A DNA stretch of 64,000 nt from Endozoicomonas sp. OPT23 (GTDB taxonomy: Bacteria > Pseudomonadota > Gammaproteobacteria > Pseudomonadales > Endozoicomonadaceae): assembly GCF_009653635.1 (NCBI RefSeq), contig NZ_PPFD01000007.1, forward strand, positions 186,974 through 250,973, in the 5' to 3' direction. Positions 54,856 to 64,000 of this stretch are shown one piece after another (the first letter of the stretch is position 1; each line of letters begins with the position of its first letter). The notes beneath the pieces were generated by a model that did no database searches, had not been told where the DNA came from, and was given only the letters and a program-made list of their open reading frames with translations. The position numbers and the translations under genes were made by a program.

Positions 54856-54956
54856 TAGCCCGTTTTATAGTCAGGTCACAGTCATCTGGCTATTGACAGC
54901 AAATGCCAGCCAGTTAACAGTATCAGCTCTATTGATTCCAGCTGATACCCTTCAAC

Positions 54957-57900
54957 GTGCTCACCATATATCACTCCAACCAGCTCGACCTGTTAAAGGA
55001 CCTGCTGCTGGACCGCATACAAAAGCAGCCTCTCGACAACCCACTGTCTGAAGAGCAGATCCTCGTGCAGAGCCCCGGCATGGCCCAGTGGCTCCGACAG
55101 GAAATCGCCAGCGGTCTTGGTATCGCTGCCTCTCTTAGCTTTCCTCTGCCGGCCAGTTTTCTCTGGCAAACCTTTGTCGATGTTCTGCCTGATGTCCCGA
55201 GGCGCTCTGCCTTTAACAAGGAGGCCATGACCTGGAAACTGGTAACTCTGCTGCCAGATATGATCGCTGAGGAGCACTTTGAACCTTTACGTCACTACCT
55301 TGATAAAGACAATGATGGTGTCCGCTGCTACCAGCTGGCCGGCAAAGTCGCAGATATTTTTGACCAATACCTTGTCTATCGTCCGGAATGGATTGCCGAC
55401 TGGGAAAAGGGACTGAACAGCCACGCTGATGGCCAACTCTGGCAGCCCATACTCTGGAGAGCTCTGGTTCAAAAAACATCGGAACTGGACCAGTCGCACT
55501 GGCACAGAGCCAATATGCACCACAGCTTTATTCATGCTTTAAACACCGACAAACAGAATAAACTGCCAAAACGTTTGTTTGTCTTTGGCATCTCGGCCAT
55601 GCCGCCACATTTTGTCGATACTTTGAAAGCTCTGGCACAACAGACTGACGTCCATCTTATGGTCTGCAATCCCTGCCAGTATTACTGGGGCGACGAGAAA
55701 GACCCCAAGTATCTGGCTCGTCTTTCTGCCCGACTGTTCGCTAAAAACCTGTCAGGGCAACCCCCTTCTTCTCAACAGCGAGACTTGCTGCTGGACGAAC
55801 AGTCGCAAGGAAACTCGCTGTTAGCTTCCATGGGTAAGCTGGGTCGTGACTATATCCATCAGCTGTTTGAACTGGAAGCCAATGAAATTGTCGCCTTTGT
55901 CGAAGGAAAAGATAACTCTCTACTTAATAAAGTTCAGAAAGACATTCTGGAACTGGAAGGTAACCAGAAGAGTAGTGACTTCACTATTTCACCGAATGAC
56001 CGGTCACTGGTTTTTCATAGCAGCCATACCCCGCTCAGGGAAGTGGAAGTGTTGCATGACCAACTGCTGCAGCTGTTTGAGAAAAACCCGCAGTTAACGC
56101 CCAGAGATGTGGTGGTGATGCTGCCCGATGTCGATCAATACAGCCCCTGGATTCAGGCTGTCTTTGGTGGGCTGGATAATCAATATGAAGATTCCCGCTA
56201 TATCCCCTATTCCATTTCTGACCGCAGTGCCAGCAACGAACACCCTGTCTTGCCCGGTATTCTGCAACTGCTGAACCTCGATCAAAATCGTTGCGGCGCT
56301 TCCGAGCTCTTGGAGCTGCTGGAAATACCCGCTATTCAACGACGCTTTGGCTTTGATGAATCCGGTTTTGAAACCGTACGTCAGTGGGTAACCGATGCCG
56401 GCATTCGCTGGGGAGTCACACCGGAGCATCAACAGATGTTCGACCTGCCCGCACGAGCCGGCAACTCCTGGCTATTTGGCATTCGACGCATGCTGCTGGC
56501 GTATGCCATGCCGGAGTCATCAGGTCTGTTTGCCGGGATTCTGCCTTTTGAGCCTTCTCAGGGAATGGATGCAGTTCTGGCTGGTCAACTGGCGCTGTTT
56601 ATTGATCATACCGAACAGCTGATCAATACTCTGGATCAACCCAGAACCATCGAACAGTGGCGTCAGTTCTGCCACCAGTTAATAGAAGATTTTATCGAAG
56701 CTGAAGAAGACGACGAATACCCTCTGTTACTGGTACGGGAAAGTTTTGAACACCTGACCAGTCAGCTTGAAGATGCTGGCTACCAAGAAAACCTGTCAAG
56801 ACCGGTGTTGCTGGATTACCTCACCGAACGATTGACGTCAGAACGCAGCAGCCAGCGTTTTCTGTCCGGTAAAGTGAATTTTTGTACCCTGATGCCCATG
56901 CGCTCCATTCCCTTCAAGGTGGTTTGTCTGCTGGGTATGAATGACGGAGCTTACCCAAGAAGCATGCCTCCGGTTGGTTTTGACCTTATGGCTCAATCAC
57001 CGCGCAGGGGCGATCGTTCCCGCAGAGATGATGACCGCTATCTGTTTCTGGAAGCCCTGCTTTCCGCTCAGGATACGTTCTACGTCAGCTATGTGGGCAA
57101 CAGCATTAAAGACAACAGTGAACGAATACCTTCAGTGCTGGTCAGTGAGCTGCTGGAATACTGCAATGATTACACTGGAGAGAAGAGTGCAGAAGATAGG
57201 TTACTGCACCAGCACAGCCTGCAACCTTTCAGCCCTGCCAACTTCAAGCTGAATAACGAAGAACGCAGCTACGCCCGTGAATGGCTACCTGTCGCTGAAG
57301 GCGATTCAGAAGCGTTAAAAGCCTTTACAAAGAACAAACTAACGGAGGCTGAAAAGCCCCAGCAGCTGGAAGTCACTGAACTATTGCGTTTCTATCGAAA
57401 CCCTTGCCAGTACTTCTGCAATCGTCGTTTAAAAGTATTCTTCGAGGATTACGCCAGTCAGCCGGAAGATACCGAGCCTTTTGAAGTTGATCCGCTAGAC
57501 AGCTATCAGATTCGCCAGTCACTGACCGGCCTGCTGCTAACTGAAGCCGATGTTGATGAATACAGTCAGCGTCTGAATGCCACCGGACAACTGCCCCATG
57601 GTGCCTTTGGTGAACTGCTGCTGGATGAGCAACAGCAATCGGTGCAACCACTGGCATCGGACGTTAAATCACATCTGATAGCGTCCAGAGATGATATCGA
57701 GGTGAATCTCAACATTGAGTCCATTCAGCTCACCGGCTGGCTTCGACAAATTTACCAGTCAGGCCCAGTACGATACCGCCCTGCCCGGCTTAAGGCTCGG
57801 GACATTCTCTACGGCTGGATAGAACACCTCTGTTATTGCGCGGTGACAAAAAAACCTGGCAGTACCCGACTGTTTGCACTGGATAAGAACGCTCACTTCG

Positions 57901-58256
57901 ACCCGGTCGACAAGGATATTGCCCTCGACCACCTGACTACTCTGGTGAAACACTATCTCGATGGCATGAACGAACCACTGGCCTTTTTCCCGGAAACCGG
58001 CATGGTTTGGCAACAGCACTTTGGTAGAGAGAGCGGTAATGAAGGCGGCAATGAGAGCGACAATACCGCAGCGGCAGAACTGGCTGCCCGTAACACCTTC
58101 TATGGCGGCTATATGAAAATGGGTGAGTCTGAAAACGCTTACATTACCCGTATCTATCCGAGCCTTGAAGATGTTTTTCCCGATTTCAAAAAGCTGAGTC
58201 TGGAAATTTTTGACCCAGCCCTGCAACACTTCAACCTGGAGAACCGTGATGACTAA
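54957..58256 (+). CDS. recC: Exodeoxyribonuclease V subunit RecC
   Basis: Chi-recognising scaffold of the RecBCD helicase/nuclease, 1099 residues (E. coli 1122). It has a GTG start giving LTIYHSNQLDLLKDLL. Family blocks include ILVQSPGMAQWLRQEIA, FPLPASFLWQTFVDVLP and DQYLVYRPEWIADWEKG. The inactive helicase-like and nuclease-like domains follow. Its stop overlaps recB by eight bases. Confidence 0.94.
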   Translation: MLTIYHSNQLDLLKDLLLDRIQKQPLDNPLSEEQILVQSPGMAQWLRQEIASGLGIAASLSFPLPASFLWQTFVDVLPDVPRRSAFNKEAMTWKLVTLLPDMIAEEHFEPLRHYLDKDNDGVRCYQLAGKVADIFDQYLVYRPEWIADWEKGLNSHADGQLWQPILWRALVQKTSELDQSHWHRANMHHSFIHALNTDKQNKLPKRLFVFGISAMPPHFVDTLKALAQQTDVHLMVCNPCQYYWGDEKDPKYLARLSARLFAKNLSGQPPSSQQRDLLLDEQSQGNSLLASMGKLGRDYIHQLFELEANEIVAFVEGKDNSLLNKVQKDILELEGNQKSSDFTISPNDRSLVFHSSHTPLREVEVLHDQLLQLFEKNPQLTPRDVVVMLPDVDQYSPWIQAVFGGLDNQYEDSRYIPYSISDRSASNEHPVLPGILQLLNLDQNRCGASELLELLEIPAIQRRFGFDESGFETVRQWVTDAGIRWGVTPEHQQMFDLPARAGNSWLFGIRRMLLAYAMPESSGLFAGILPFEPSQGMDAVLAGQLALFIDHTEQLINTLDQPRTIEQWRQFCHQLIEDFIEAEEDDEYPLLLVRESFEHLTSQLEDAGYQENLSRPVLLDYLTERLTSERSSQRFLSGKVNFCTLMPMRSIPFKVVCLLGMNDGAYPRSMPPVGFDLMAQSPRRGDRSRRDDDRYLFLEALLSAQDTFYVSYVGNSIKDNSERIPSVLVSELLEYCNDYTGEKSAEDRLLHQHSLQPFSPANFKLNNEERSYAREWLPVAEGDSEALKAFTKNKLTEAEKPQQLEVTELLRFYRNPCQYFCNRRLKVFFEDYASQPEDTEPFEVDPLDSYQIRQSLTGLLLTEADVDEYSQRLNATGQLPHGAFGELLLDEQQQSVQPLASDVKSHLIASRDDIEVNLNIESIQLTGWLRQIYQSGPVRYRPARLKARDILYGWIEHLCYCAVTKKPGSTRLFALDKNAHFDPVDKDIALDHLTTLVKHYLDGMNEPLAFFPETGMVWQQHFGRESGNEGGNESDNTAAAELAARNTFYGGYMKMGESENAYITRIYPSLEDVFPDFKKLSLEIFDPALQHFNLENRDD

Positions 58257-61200
58257 AGAAGTAACGGTTCACAAGTTGGATGCCAAAACCATTCCTCTTT
58301 CTGGCAATCGACTGATCGAAGCCAGTGCCGGAACCGGTAAAACCTACACCATTGCCAACCTTTATCTGCGACTGGTCGTCGGTCATAAGGTGCTGTCACC
58401 ACTGACAGTTGACCAGATACTGGTCGTAACTTTTACCGAAGCCGCCACCGAAGAACTGAGAGACCGTATCAGAAAGCGACTTCAGGTAGCACGAAAGGCA
58501 TATGAAGGCGAAGCAACAGACGACGACTTCATTCAATTTCTATTAAATAGTCTCGACCGCCACGCCGAGCGAGCGCAGCTACTGCTGGCCGCTGAACGAC
58601 AAATGGATGAAGCCACCGTATTCACCATTCATGGCTTCTGTCAGCGTATGCTGAAACAGCATGCCTTTGAAAGCGGCACGCTGTTTTCCAGTGAACTGAT
58701 TACTGACGAACATCAACTGTTGCAACAAACTACCGCTGACTTCTGGCGTCGACATTTCTACAGCCTTGATAAGCCACTGGCACGATTAACGCGCAAACTC
58801 TGGAAAACACCGGATGCGTTGCTTTCCAGCATCAGAAGCTACCTTGGCAAACACGACCTGACGGTTTATACCGGCCAGCTGCCAAAGGATATGGAAGCGT
58901 TTCAAAAGAGGTGCATTGAACCATCTCTCAACCTCAAGGCACTCTGGAAGGAAGAGCAAGAGCAGATAGAAGAGCAATTGCAGGAAGCAGGTCTGAAGAA
59001 GACCGCCAAGCCTCTTAAACGCCTGCCCCTAATGGCACAGTTTGCCCATGGCGATGAACTCTTCCCCAACCTTGGTCGCAATGAAAGCTGGGATATTTAC
59101 AGTACCGCCAGCCTTAAGAAAGCTCTGAGTAAATCCGGCAAAATGCCCGATCACCCAGTTTTCCAGAAGATTGACGAATTATTGAATTCCGGTCTCAGCA
59201 TCGCCGATGCCTTTGAAGGGATGATCATTAACAGTGCGCTGAAGGAGGTGAGCGTCAATCACCACCAGAATCTGGCAGACAAACACCAGATGTCGTTTGA
59301 TGATCTGCTGGGTAATATGCGTGCTGCACTGTACGGCCCGACGGGCGATGCACTGGCTCAGGCTGTTCGCAAACAGTTTTCAGTCGCCATGATTGATGAG
59401 TTTCAGGATACCGACCCTCAGCAGTACGCTATCTTCAGTCGTATTTATCCAGCAGAAAGCGACAACAGTAGCGATCACAAGAACACGGAATCAAATTCCG
59501 GACTGTTTATGATCGGCGATCCAAAACAAGCGATCTATGCCTTTCGTGGTGCCGATATTTTCACCTATATGCAGGCTCGAGAGCAGGTTACCGCTCATTA
59601 CTCTCTTGATACTAACTGGCGTTCCACCAGCGCCATGGTGAACGGCGTCAACCGGTTGTTTTCTGTCAGCGATAATCCGTTTATCTATCAGGAGATTCCT
59701 TTTGAGTCGGTTCACCCGTCTCCTGTCGCCGATCAGAAAAAGCTGCTGAATTCAGGGCAGACGGTTCCAGCGATACAGCTCTGGTTGCAGGAATCCGATG
59801 GAAAGGCCATTGGTAAAGCTGACTATGAGCAGACCATGACTCAGGCGACAGCCCGGGAGATTAACCGGCTGCTGACTCAAGCCAAATCCGAACAGGTCTG
59901 CATAGAAAAGAAAGGCAAGCAGGAAGCATTAAGGGCCGGTGATATTGCTGTTCTGGTGCGTACCGGACGACAAGGTCAGATGATTCGCGACGCATTGGCT
60001 GACCAAGGCGTTGCCAGCGTTTATCTCAGTAGCAGCGACTCCGTGTTTGCCTGCCAGGAAGCTCAGGACATTCTCAGGTTGATGGATGCCTGCCTGACAC
60101 CCAATAACGACAGAGTGCTGCGTTCGGCACTGGCGACACCGGTTCTGAATATGACCGCTCAGGAGCTGGATAATCTGAATCAGGACGAGCAGGCATGGGA
60201 AGGTTATGTTGACGAGTTTCTTGGCTATCAGAAAATCTGGCAGCATCAGGGACCGCTGCCCATGCTTCGCACTCTGTTAAGGCAGCGACGTATTGCCGAG
60301 AAACTGCTTTCTACGACTTATGGTGAACGACGTCTGACAGATTTCCTACACATCGGTGAGCTACTGGCATCAGCAAGCCTTAAGCTGGAAAGCCCGCACG
60401 CTTTACGTCGCTGGCTGTCGGAACATATTCACTCCCCTGACTCCGGCGCGGACGATCAACAGCTGCATCTGGAAAGTGAACGAAACCTTGTTCAGATCGT
60501 TACCATTCACAAATCCAAAGGTCTGGAATATCCCATCGTTTTCCTGCCCTACATCTGCAGCTTCAGGGAAAACAAGGATCCTCTGTACCATCAGGATAAT
60601 AGAACGGTTCTGGACCTGACCGGCAACGAACAATCCTTTCTTCAGGCTGAAAAGGAACGACTGGCCGAAGACCTTCGCCTTCTATACGTAGCCCTGACCC
60701 GCTCAGTACACAGTTGTTATCTTGGTTTGGCACCTCTGAAAGCCGGACCTGGCAAGAAAGGAGAAAAGACCGACCTTCATAAATCAGCCATTGGTTACCT
60801 GCTCGGCAATGGCGGCGAAGTCACCTGTGCTTCACTGAAAGACAGTTTGACGACTCTTGCTGAAGAACCCTCACTGGTTACTCTTCAGCCGCTTCCGGTA
60901 GAGCCGTCTGCACTCTACGAACCTCCTGTCGAAAAGAGCCTTGAGCTGGCCGCCAGAACCTTTCAACATCAGATTGAAAAGAACTGGTGGGTGACCAGTT
61001 ACTCTGCGCTGTCCAAGACCTCTCACAGTAAGCCTAGCCAGACGACACTGGATGCGAGTACAGAGTTATCCAATCAGGAGCTGGCTGAACAGGAGCAGTT
61101 AGCCAACAGCGATAACGCCGACGAAATCGAAGAAACGCTGGATATCTTCCATTTCCCCAAAGGTGCTCGACCGGGTACGTTTATGCACACCCTGTTTGAA

Positions 61201-61866
61201 GAGTATCCACACGACAGCAATCAACCAGATGTCATCAGCCAGTTTGTGCAGGAACAGCTGGAGAAAGAAGGTTTTGAAGAGAAGTGGTCCGATACTCTGA
61301 CAGGCATGCTGGAGCACTGCCTGGAAACCCCTCTGGATGGCGATCAGTTGAAACTTGGTCAACTGTCAGCACAGCAACAGAAAGCCGAGATGGAATTTTA
61401 TCTGCCAGTATCTCGCCTCAATGCCAATGAGCTGAACACACTGTTGACCAGTGAAGACCCGCTTTCTGCCAAAGCCGGTGCTCTGGATTTCAGAACCGTA
61501 CAAGGCATGTTGAAAGGCTTTATCGATTTGACCTTTGAATACCAGGGTCGCTGGTATGTGCTGGACTACAAGTCCAACTGGCTGGGCAAACAGGTGGATG
61601 ATTACCTGCGCCCACAAATGGAACAGGTCATGATTGAGCATCGTTACGACCTTCAGTATCAGATTTACAGCCTGGCATTGCATCGCTTGCTGAAAATCCG
61701 TCTGCCGGATTATGACTTCGAACAACACTTTGGCGGTGTCTTCTATCTGTTCCTCAGGGGTGTGCGTAATGACAGAGATGATCAGCCCGGCATCTTCCAG
61801 CACCGCCCCAGCCTGCAACTGATCAACAAACTGGACAGCCTGTTTGCCGGAGAGCCATCATGCTAA
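58249..61866 (+). CDS. recB: Exodeoxyribonuclease V subunit RecB
   Basis: 3'-5' SF1 helicase and nuclease subunit, 1205 residues (E. coli 1180). Walker A is EASAGTGKTYT (Lys31); motif II is MIDEFQDTDPQQY; later helicase motifs include TIHKSKGLEYPIVFLP and LLYVALTR. The nuclease site has Asp1093 (KGFIDLTF) and Asp1106-Tyr-Lys1108 (LDYKSNWLG), with the same 13-residue spacing as E. coli Asp1067/Asp1080. The ATG at 58249 follows GGAGAA by six bases. It overlaps recC by eight and recD by seven bases. Confidence 0.95.
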   Translation: MTKEVTVHKLDAKTIPLSGNRLIEASAGTGKTYTIANLYLRLVVGHKVLSPLTVDQILVVTFTEAATEELRDRIRKRLQVARKAYEGEATDDDFIQFLLNSLDRHAERAQLLLAAERQMDEATVFTIHGFCQRMLKQHAFESGTLFSSELITDEHQLLQQTTADFWRRHFYSLDKPLARLTRKLWKTPDALLSSIRSYLGKHDLTVYTGQLPKDMEAFQKRCIEPSLNLKALWKEEQEQIEEQLQEAGLKKTAKPLKRLPLMAQFAHGDELFPNLGRNESWDIYSTASLKKALSKSGKMPDHPVFQKIDELLNSGLSIADAFEGMIINSALKEVSVNHHQNLADKHQMSFDDLLGNMRAALYGPTGDALAQAVRKQFSVAMIDEFQDTDPQQYAIFSRIYPAESDNSSDHKNTESNSGLFMIGDPKQAIYAFRGADIFTYMQAREQVTAHYSLDTNWRSTSAMVNGVNRLFSVSDNPFIYQEIPFESVHPSPVADQKKLLNSGQTVPAIQLWLQESDGKAIGKADYEQTMTQATAREINRLLTQAKSEQVCIEKKGKQEALRAGDIAVLVRTGRQGQMIRDALADQGVASVYLSSSDSVFACQEAQDILRLMDACLTPNNDRVLRSALATPVLNMTAQELDNLNQDEQAWEGYVDEFLGYQKIWQHQGPLPMLRTLLRQRRIAEKLLSTTYGERRLTDFLHIGELLASASLKLESPHALRRWLSEHIHSPDSGADDQQLHLESERNLVQIVTIHKSKGLEYPIVFLPYICSFRENKDPLYHQDNRTVLDLTGNEQSFLQAEKERLAEDLRLLYVALTRSVHSCYLGLAPLKAGPGKKGEKTDLHKSAIGYLLGNGGEVTCASLKDSLTTLAEEPSLVTLQPLPVEPSALYEPPVEKSLELAARTFQHQIEKNWWVTSYSALSKTSHSKPSQTTLDASTELSNQELAEQEQLANSDNADEIEETLDIFHFPKGARPGTFMHTLFEEYPHDSNQPDVISQFVQEQLEKEGFEEKWSDTLTGMLEHCLETPLDGDQLKLGQLSAQQQKAEMEFYLPVSRLNANELNTLLTSEDPLSAKAGALDFRTVQGMLKGFIDLTFEYQGRWYVLDYKSNWLGKQVDDYLRPQMEQVMIEHRYDLQYQIYSLALHRLLKIRLPDYDFEQHFGGVFYLFLRGVRNDRDDQPGIFQHRPSLQLINKLDSLFAGEPSC

Positions 61867-63872
61867 ATGCTTTACAACAGCTCATGGACAACAAAAAAAT
61901 CCGGCCTCTGGATTATCAGTTTGCCCGTTTAATGAGTGAACTCGATGGTAATTCACTGACTACCCTGTCTTCTGCCCTGCTCAGTTATGAGCTGGGCAAA
62001 GGTAATGTCTGCCTGCCCCTGTCATTCTTTGATCAGAAGGTTTTCTTTGACCAGAACGCAGTCACTACCGCTGATTTAAAAAGCTGTATCAATCTCAGCG
62101 GTCAACCTGATGCTGATCAGTTACTGTCTTCTCCTGTCATCGACAATGGCCAACAGCTCACGCCAATGGTGCTGGATAACGATAACCTCTATTTCTACCG
62201 GTACTGGCAGCATGAATGTGCTGTTGCGGCCTTTTTGAACCGCAGCAACAAGCAGGCCATTGATATTGATCAGGCTCGAAATATTCTTGATCGCTTATTT
62301 CAGAGAAATTACACCTTTCTGCAGTCAGTGCTTGATCTGCAAAGCGATGACAGCAATCTGAAGGAACAACTGATCAAATGGCTGGATATTGAACACACTG
62401 ACCCGATTGACTGGCAAGCCTGCTTGCAAACCGTTAGAACAGCTCAATCTCCGGAACAACTCCAATCACTGGACACACTTATTCCACAGCAATACTGCCT
62501 GAACTGGCAGAAAGTAGCCGCAGCACTGGCGGCCTGTCAGCCTTTTTGTGTAATAAGTGGCGGACCCGGTACTGGTAAAACGACAACGGTTACACGTCTG
62601 CTGGCCATGTTGATTGAAATGGGCGCTCAGGCCGGAAAGATTCCAGATATCAAACTGGTTGCACCGACAGGTAAAGCGTCAGCACGACTGACAGAGTCCA
62701 TTGGTGGCGCACTGTCAGGGCTGCATTGCACCGATGAAATACGCAATCTGATTCCGACTCAAGCTGGCACTATTCACCGGTTGCTGGGGGTTATTCCCGG
62801 CAGCCCGGACTTCCGTCACCATGCAGGTAATCAGCTACATCTGGACATTCTGGTGGTGGATGAAGCCTCCATGATCGACCTCAGTCTGATGCGTCGGCTG
62901 TTAGATGCTCTGCCCGATCATGCTCAAGTCATTCTACTGGGCGACAGAGACCAGCTGGCGTCTGTGGACGCTGGCAGTGTTCTGGGTGATATCTGCAATG
63001 CTGCAGACGGTGGTTACTCGGAGATGCAGTCTGAGCAGCTGGAACAGCTCACTGGCTTCAAAATGAAAGAATGGCAGAGTGACACTGACTTGCCTATTCG
63101 CAACCGCTTCTGCCTGCTGAGAAAGAGTTACCGTTTTGATGCCCGATCAGGTATTGGCACACTGGCAAAGGCCGTCAACGAAGGCAACCTACCCGGAATT
63201 GAATCCGCTTTCTCAAACAGCGAGTTTCAGGATATTCAGCGACACAGTTTGCACGACAACGACTATGACCAGATGATTAGGCAGGCCGCTCAAGGCTATA
63301 AATATTATCTGGATGCTATCTCGGAAAAACTTGGTGAACGAACCATCATCAAACGTTTTAACCAGTTCCGACTATTGTGTGCTCTAAGAGAAGGACGATA
63401 CGGCGTAGAAGGCTTGAATGAAGCCATTCGTGCACAGCTGGCCCGCATGAACTGCCTGCCTTCTGCAGGTCTCTGGTATACCGGTAGGCCGGTATTAATT
63501 ACCCAGAATGCCCATGGCCTGAACCTCTATAACGGTGATATTGGTATTGCCCTGCCCGACGACAATGGCAAGTTGAAAGTTGTGTTTGAGCTGCCTGATG
63601 GCAGTATTAAGCATTTGTTGCCCAGTCGTTTACCAGAGCATCAAACCGTGTTTGCCATGACCATTCATAAAAGTCAGGGTTCAGAGTTCAATCACACCAT
63701 GATGGTTCTGCCTGACCAGATGGTACCTGTGCTGTCCCGTGAGCTGGTTTATACCGGTATAACACGAGCCAGGAAACGGCTCGATATCTACTGCGACAAT
63801 AAGGTGATGGGGCAATCGGTTATCAAGCGAACCGAGCGCTTTTCAGGGCTGGTTGAACGGTTAATGTTATAA
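61860..63872 (+). CDS. recD: Exodeoxyribonuclease V subunit RecD
   Basis: 5'-3' SF1B helicase subunit of RecBCD, 670 residues, somewhat longer than E. coli RecD (608). Walker A is SGGPGTGKTTT (Lys240), Walker B LVVDEASMIDLSLM, then LLGDRDQLASVDAGSVLGD and the C-terminal MTIHKSQGSEFNHTMMV and VYTGITRARKRLDIY. It overlaps recB by seven bases. The recC-recB-recD order lacks the ptrA gene that interrupts it in enterics. Confidence 0.94.
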   Translation: MLNALQQLMDNKKIRPLDYQFARLMSELDGNSLTTLSSALLSYELGKGNVCLPLSFFDQKVFFDQNAVTTADLKSCINLSGQPDADQLLSSPVIDNGQQLTPMVLDNDNLYFYRYWQHECAVAAFLNRSNKQAIDIDQARNILDRLFQRNYTFLQSVLDLQSDDSNLKEQLIKWLDIEHTDPIDWQACLQTVRTAQSPEQLQSLDTLIPQQYCLNWQKVAAALAACQPFCVISGGPGTGKTTTVTRLLAMLIEMGAQAGKIPDIKLVAPTGKASARLTESIGGALSGLHCTDEIRNLIPTQAGTIHRLLGVIPGSPDFRHHAGNQLHLDILVVDEASMIDLSLMRRLLDALPDHAQVILLGDRDQLASVDAGSVLGDICNAADGGYSEMQSEQLEQLTGFKMKEWQSDTDLPIRNRFCLLRKSYRFDARSGIGTLAKAVNEGNLPGIESAFSNSEFQDIQRHSLHDNDYDQMIRQAAQGYKYYLDAISEKLGERTIIKRFNQFRLLCALREGRYGVEGLNEAIRAQLARMNCLPSAGLWYTGRPVLITQNAHGLNLYNGDIGIALPDDNGKLKVVFELPDGSIKHLLPSRLPEHQTVFAMTIHKSQGSEFNHTMMVLPDQMVPVLSRELVYTGITRARKRLDIYCDNKVMGQSVIKRTERFSGLVERLML

Positions 63873-63883
63873 AAATCTATTGT

Positions 63884-64000
63884 CTACGGATACGGCTGTT
63901 TACCTAATATCTGGCAGTTACTCTGCTCTCGCTCTTGCAATATAAAGCGCCAGCTCATCAGGAATACATCCAGCATTTCAACAAAGGAAACATTGCTCAG
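63884..64000 (-). CDS. C-terminal fragment of an unknown minus-strand gene
   Basis: On the minus strand the last 117 bases read as an open frame of 38 codons ending in TAG at 63884-63886 (residues NVSFVEMLDVFLMSWRF, then LQEREQSNCQILGKQPYP). It is open to the window edge and convergent with recD, stopping 11 bases after it. It is a likely real coding end because the other frames are broken by stops. Family not recognised. Confidence 0.45.
   Translation of the reverse strand: MSNVSFVEMLDVFLMSWRFILQEREQSNCQILGKQPYP

Overview
The window is about 64 kb of chromosomal DNA from a gammaproteobacterium. Gene order resembles Pseudomonas in several blocks: cysM-rlmD-relA-mazG facing a BarA/GacS kinase, and rpoE-rseA-rseB-rseC-degP-lepA-lepB-rnc-era-recO-pdxJ-acpS. 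Moderate base composition, recC-recB-recD, the aromatic and glutarate catabolic genes, and one eukaryote-like small protein fit a marine, host-associated Oceanospirillales/Endozoicomonas-type organism. That placement is inference. No rRNA, tRNA, CRISPR array, prophage or insertion sequence was seen.

Layout. 1-2.2 kb: 3' part of pqiB, then pqiC (envelope lipid transport). 2.3-10.1 kb: a glutarate/omega-amino acid island with gabD, csiD (glutarate hydroxylase), lhgO, an omega-amino acid:pyruvate aminotransferase, two LysR regulators and a small lipoprotein. 10.3-13.6 kb: the lower tyrosine/homogentisate pathway hmgA-fahA-maiA, then an unrecognised protein. 14.6-18.1 kb: cydDC. 18.3-19.5 kb: trmJ and a GNAT acetyltransferase. 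19.5-21.1 kb: a small accessory pocket with a compact secreted subtilase-like protein and, divergently, a RING/U-box-like protein ending in a CaaX-type tetrapeptide. 21.2-24.4 kb: rarD, then DUF350, ygiB and ygiC-like genes. 24.4-30.1 kb: mazG, relA, rlmD, cysM (minus strand). 30.2-32.9 kb: barA. 33.0-44.3 kb: a long minus-strand housekeeping and envelope-stress block from rpoE down to acpS. 44.8-48.5 kb: nadB, ygfX/sdhE, ygfZ. 48.6-54.4 kb: a 1939-residue hybrid sensor kinase. 54.6-63.9 kb: a small unknown gene and recC-recB-recD. The right edge holds the C-terminus of an unknown minus-strand gene.

How the parts fit. The 2-10 kb genes can form a route from an omega-amino acid such as 5-aminovalerate or GABA through a semialdehyde to glutarate or succinate; CsiD and LhgO then convert glutarate to 2-oxoglutarate. 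The sigma-E block carries its own predicted sigma-E promoter in front of rpoE. Dense 1-, 4- and 8-bp gene overlaps in pdxJ-recO-era-rnc, relA-mazG, fahA-maiA and recCBD indicate translationally coupled operons.

The least expected signals are the RING-like/CaaX protein, the compact subtilase next to it, a three-copy dispersed palindromic repeat of about 90 bp (near 8.7, 14.6 and 39.9 kb) with compensated stem changes, and the very large three-sensor-domain kinase.
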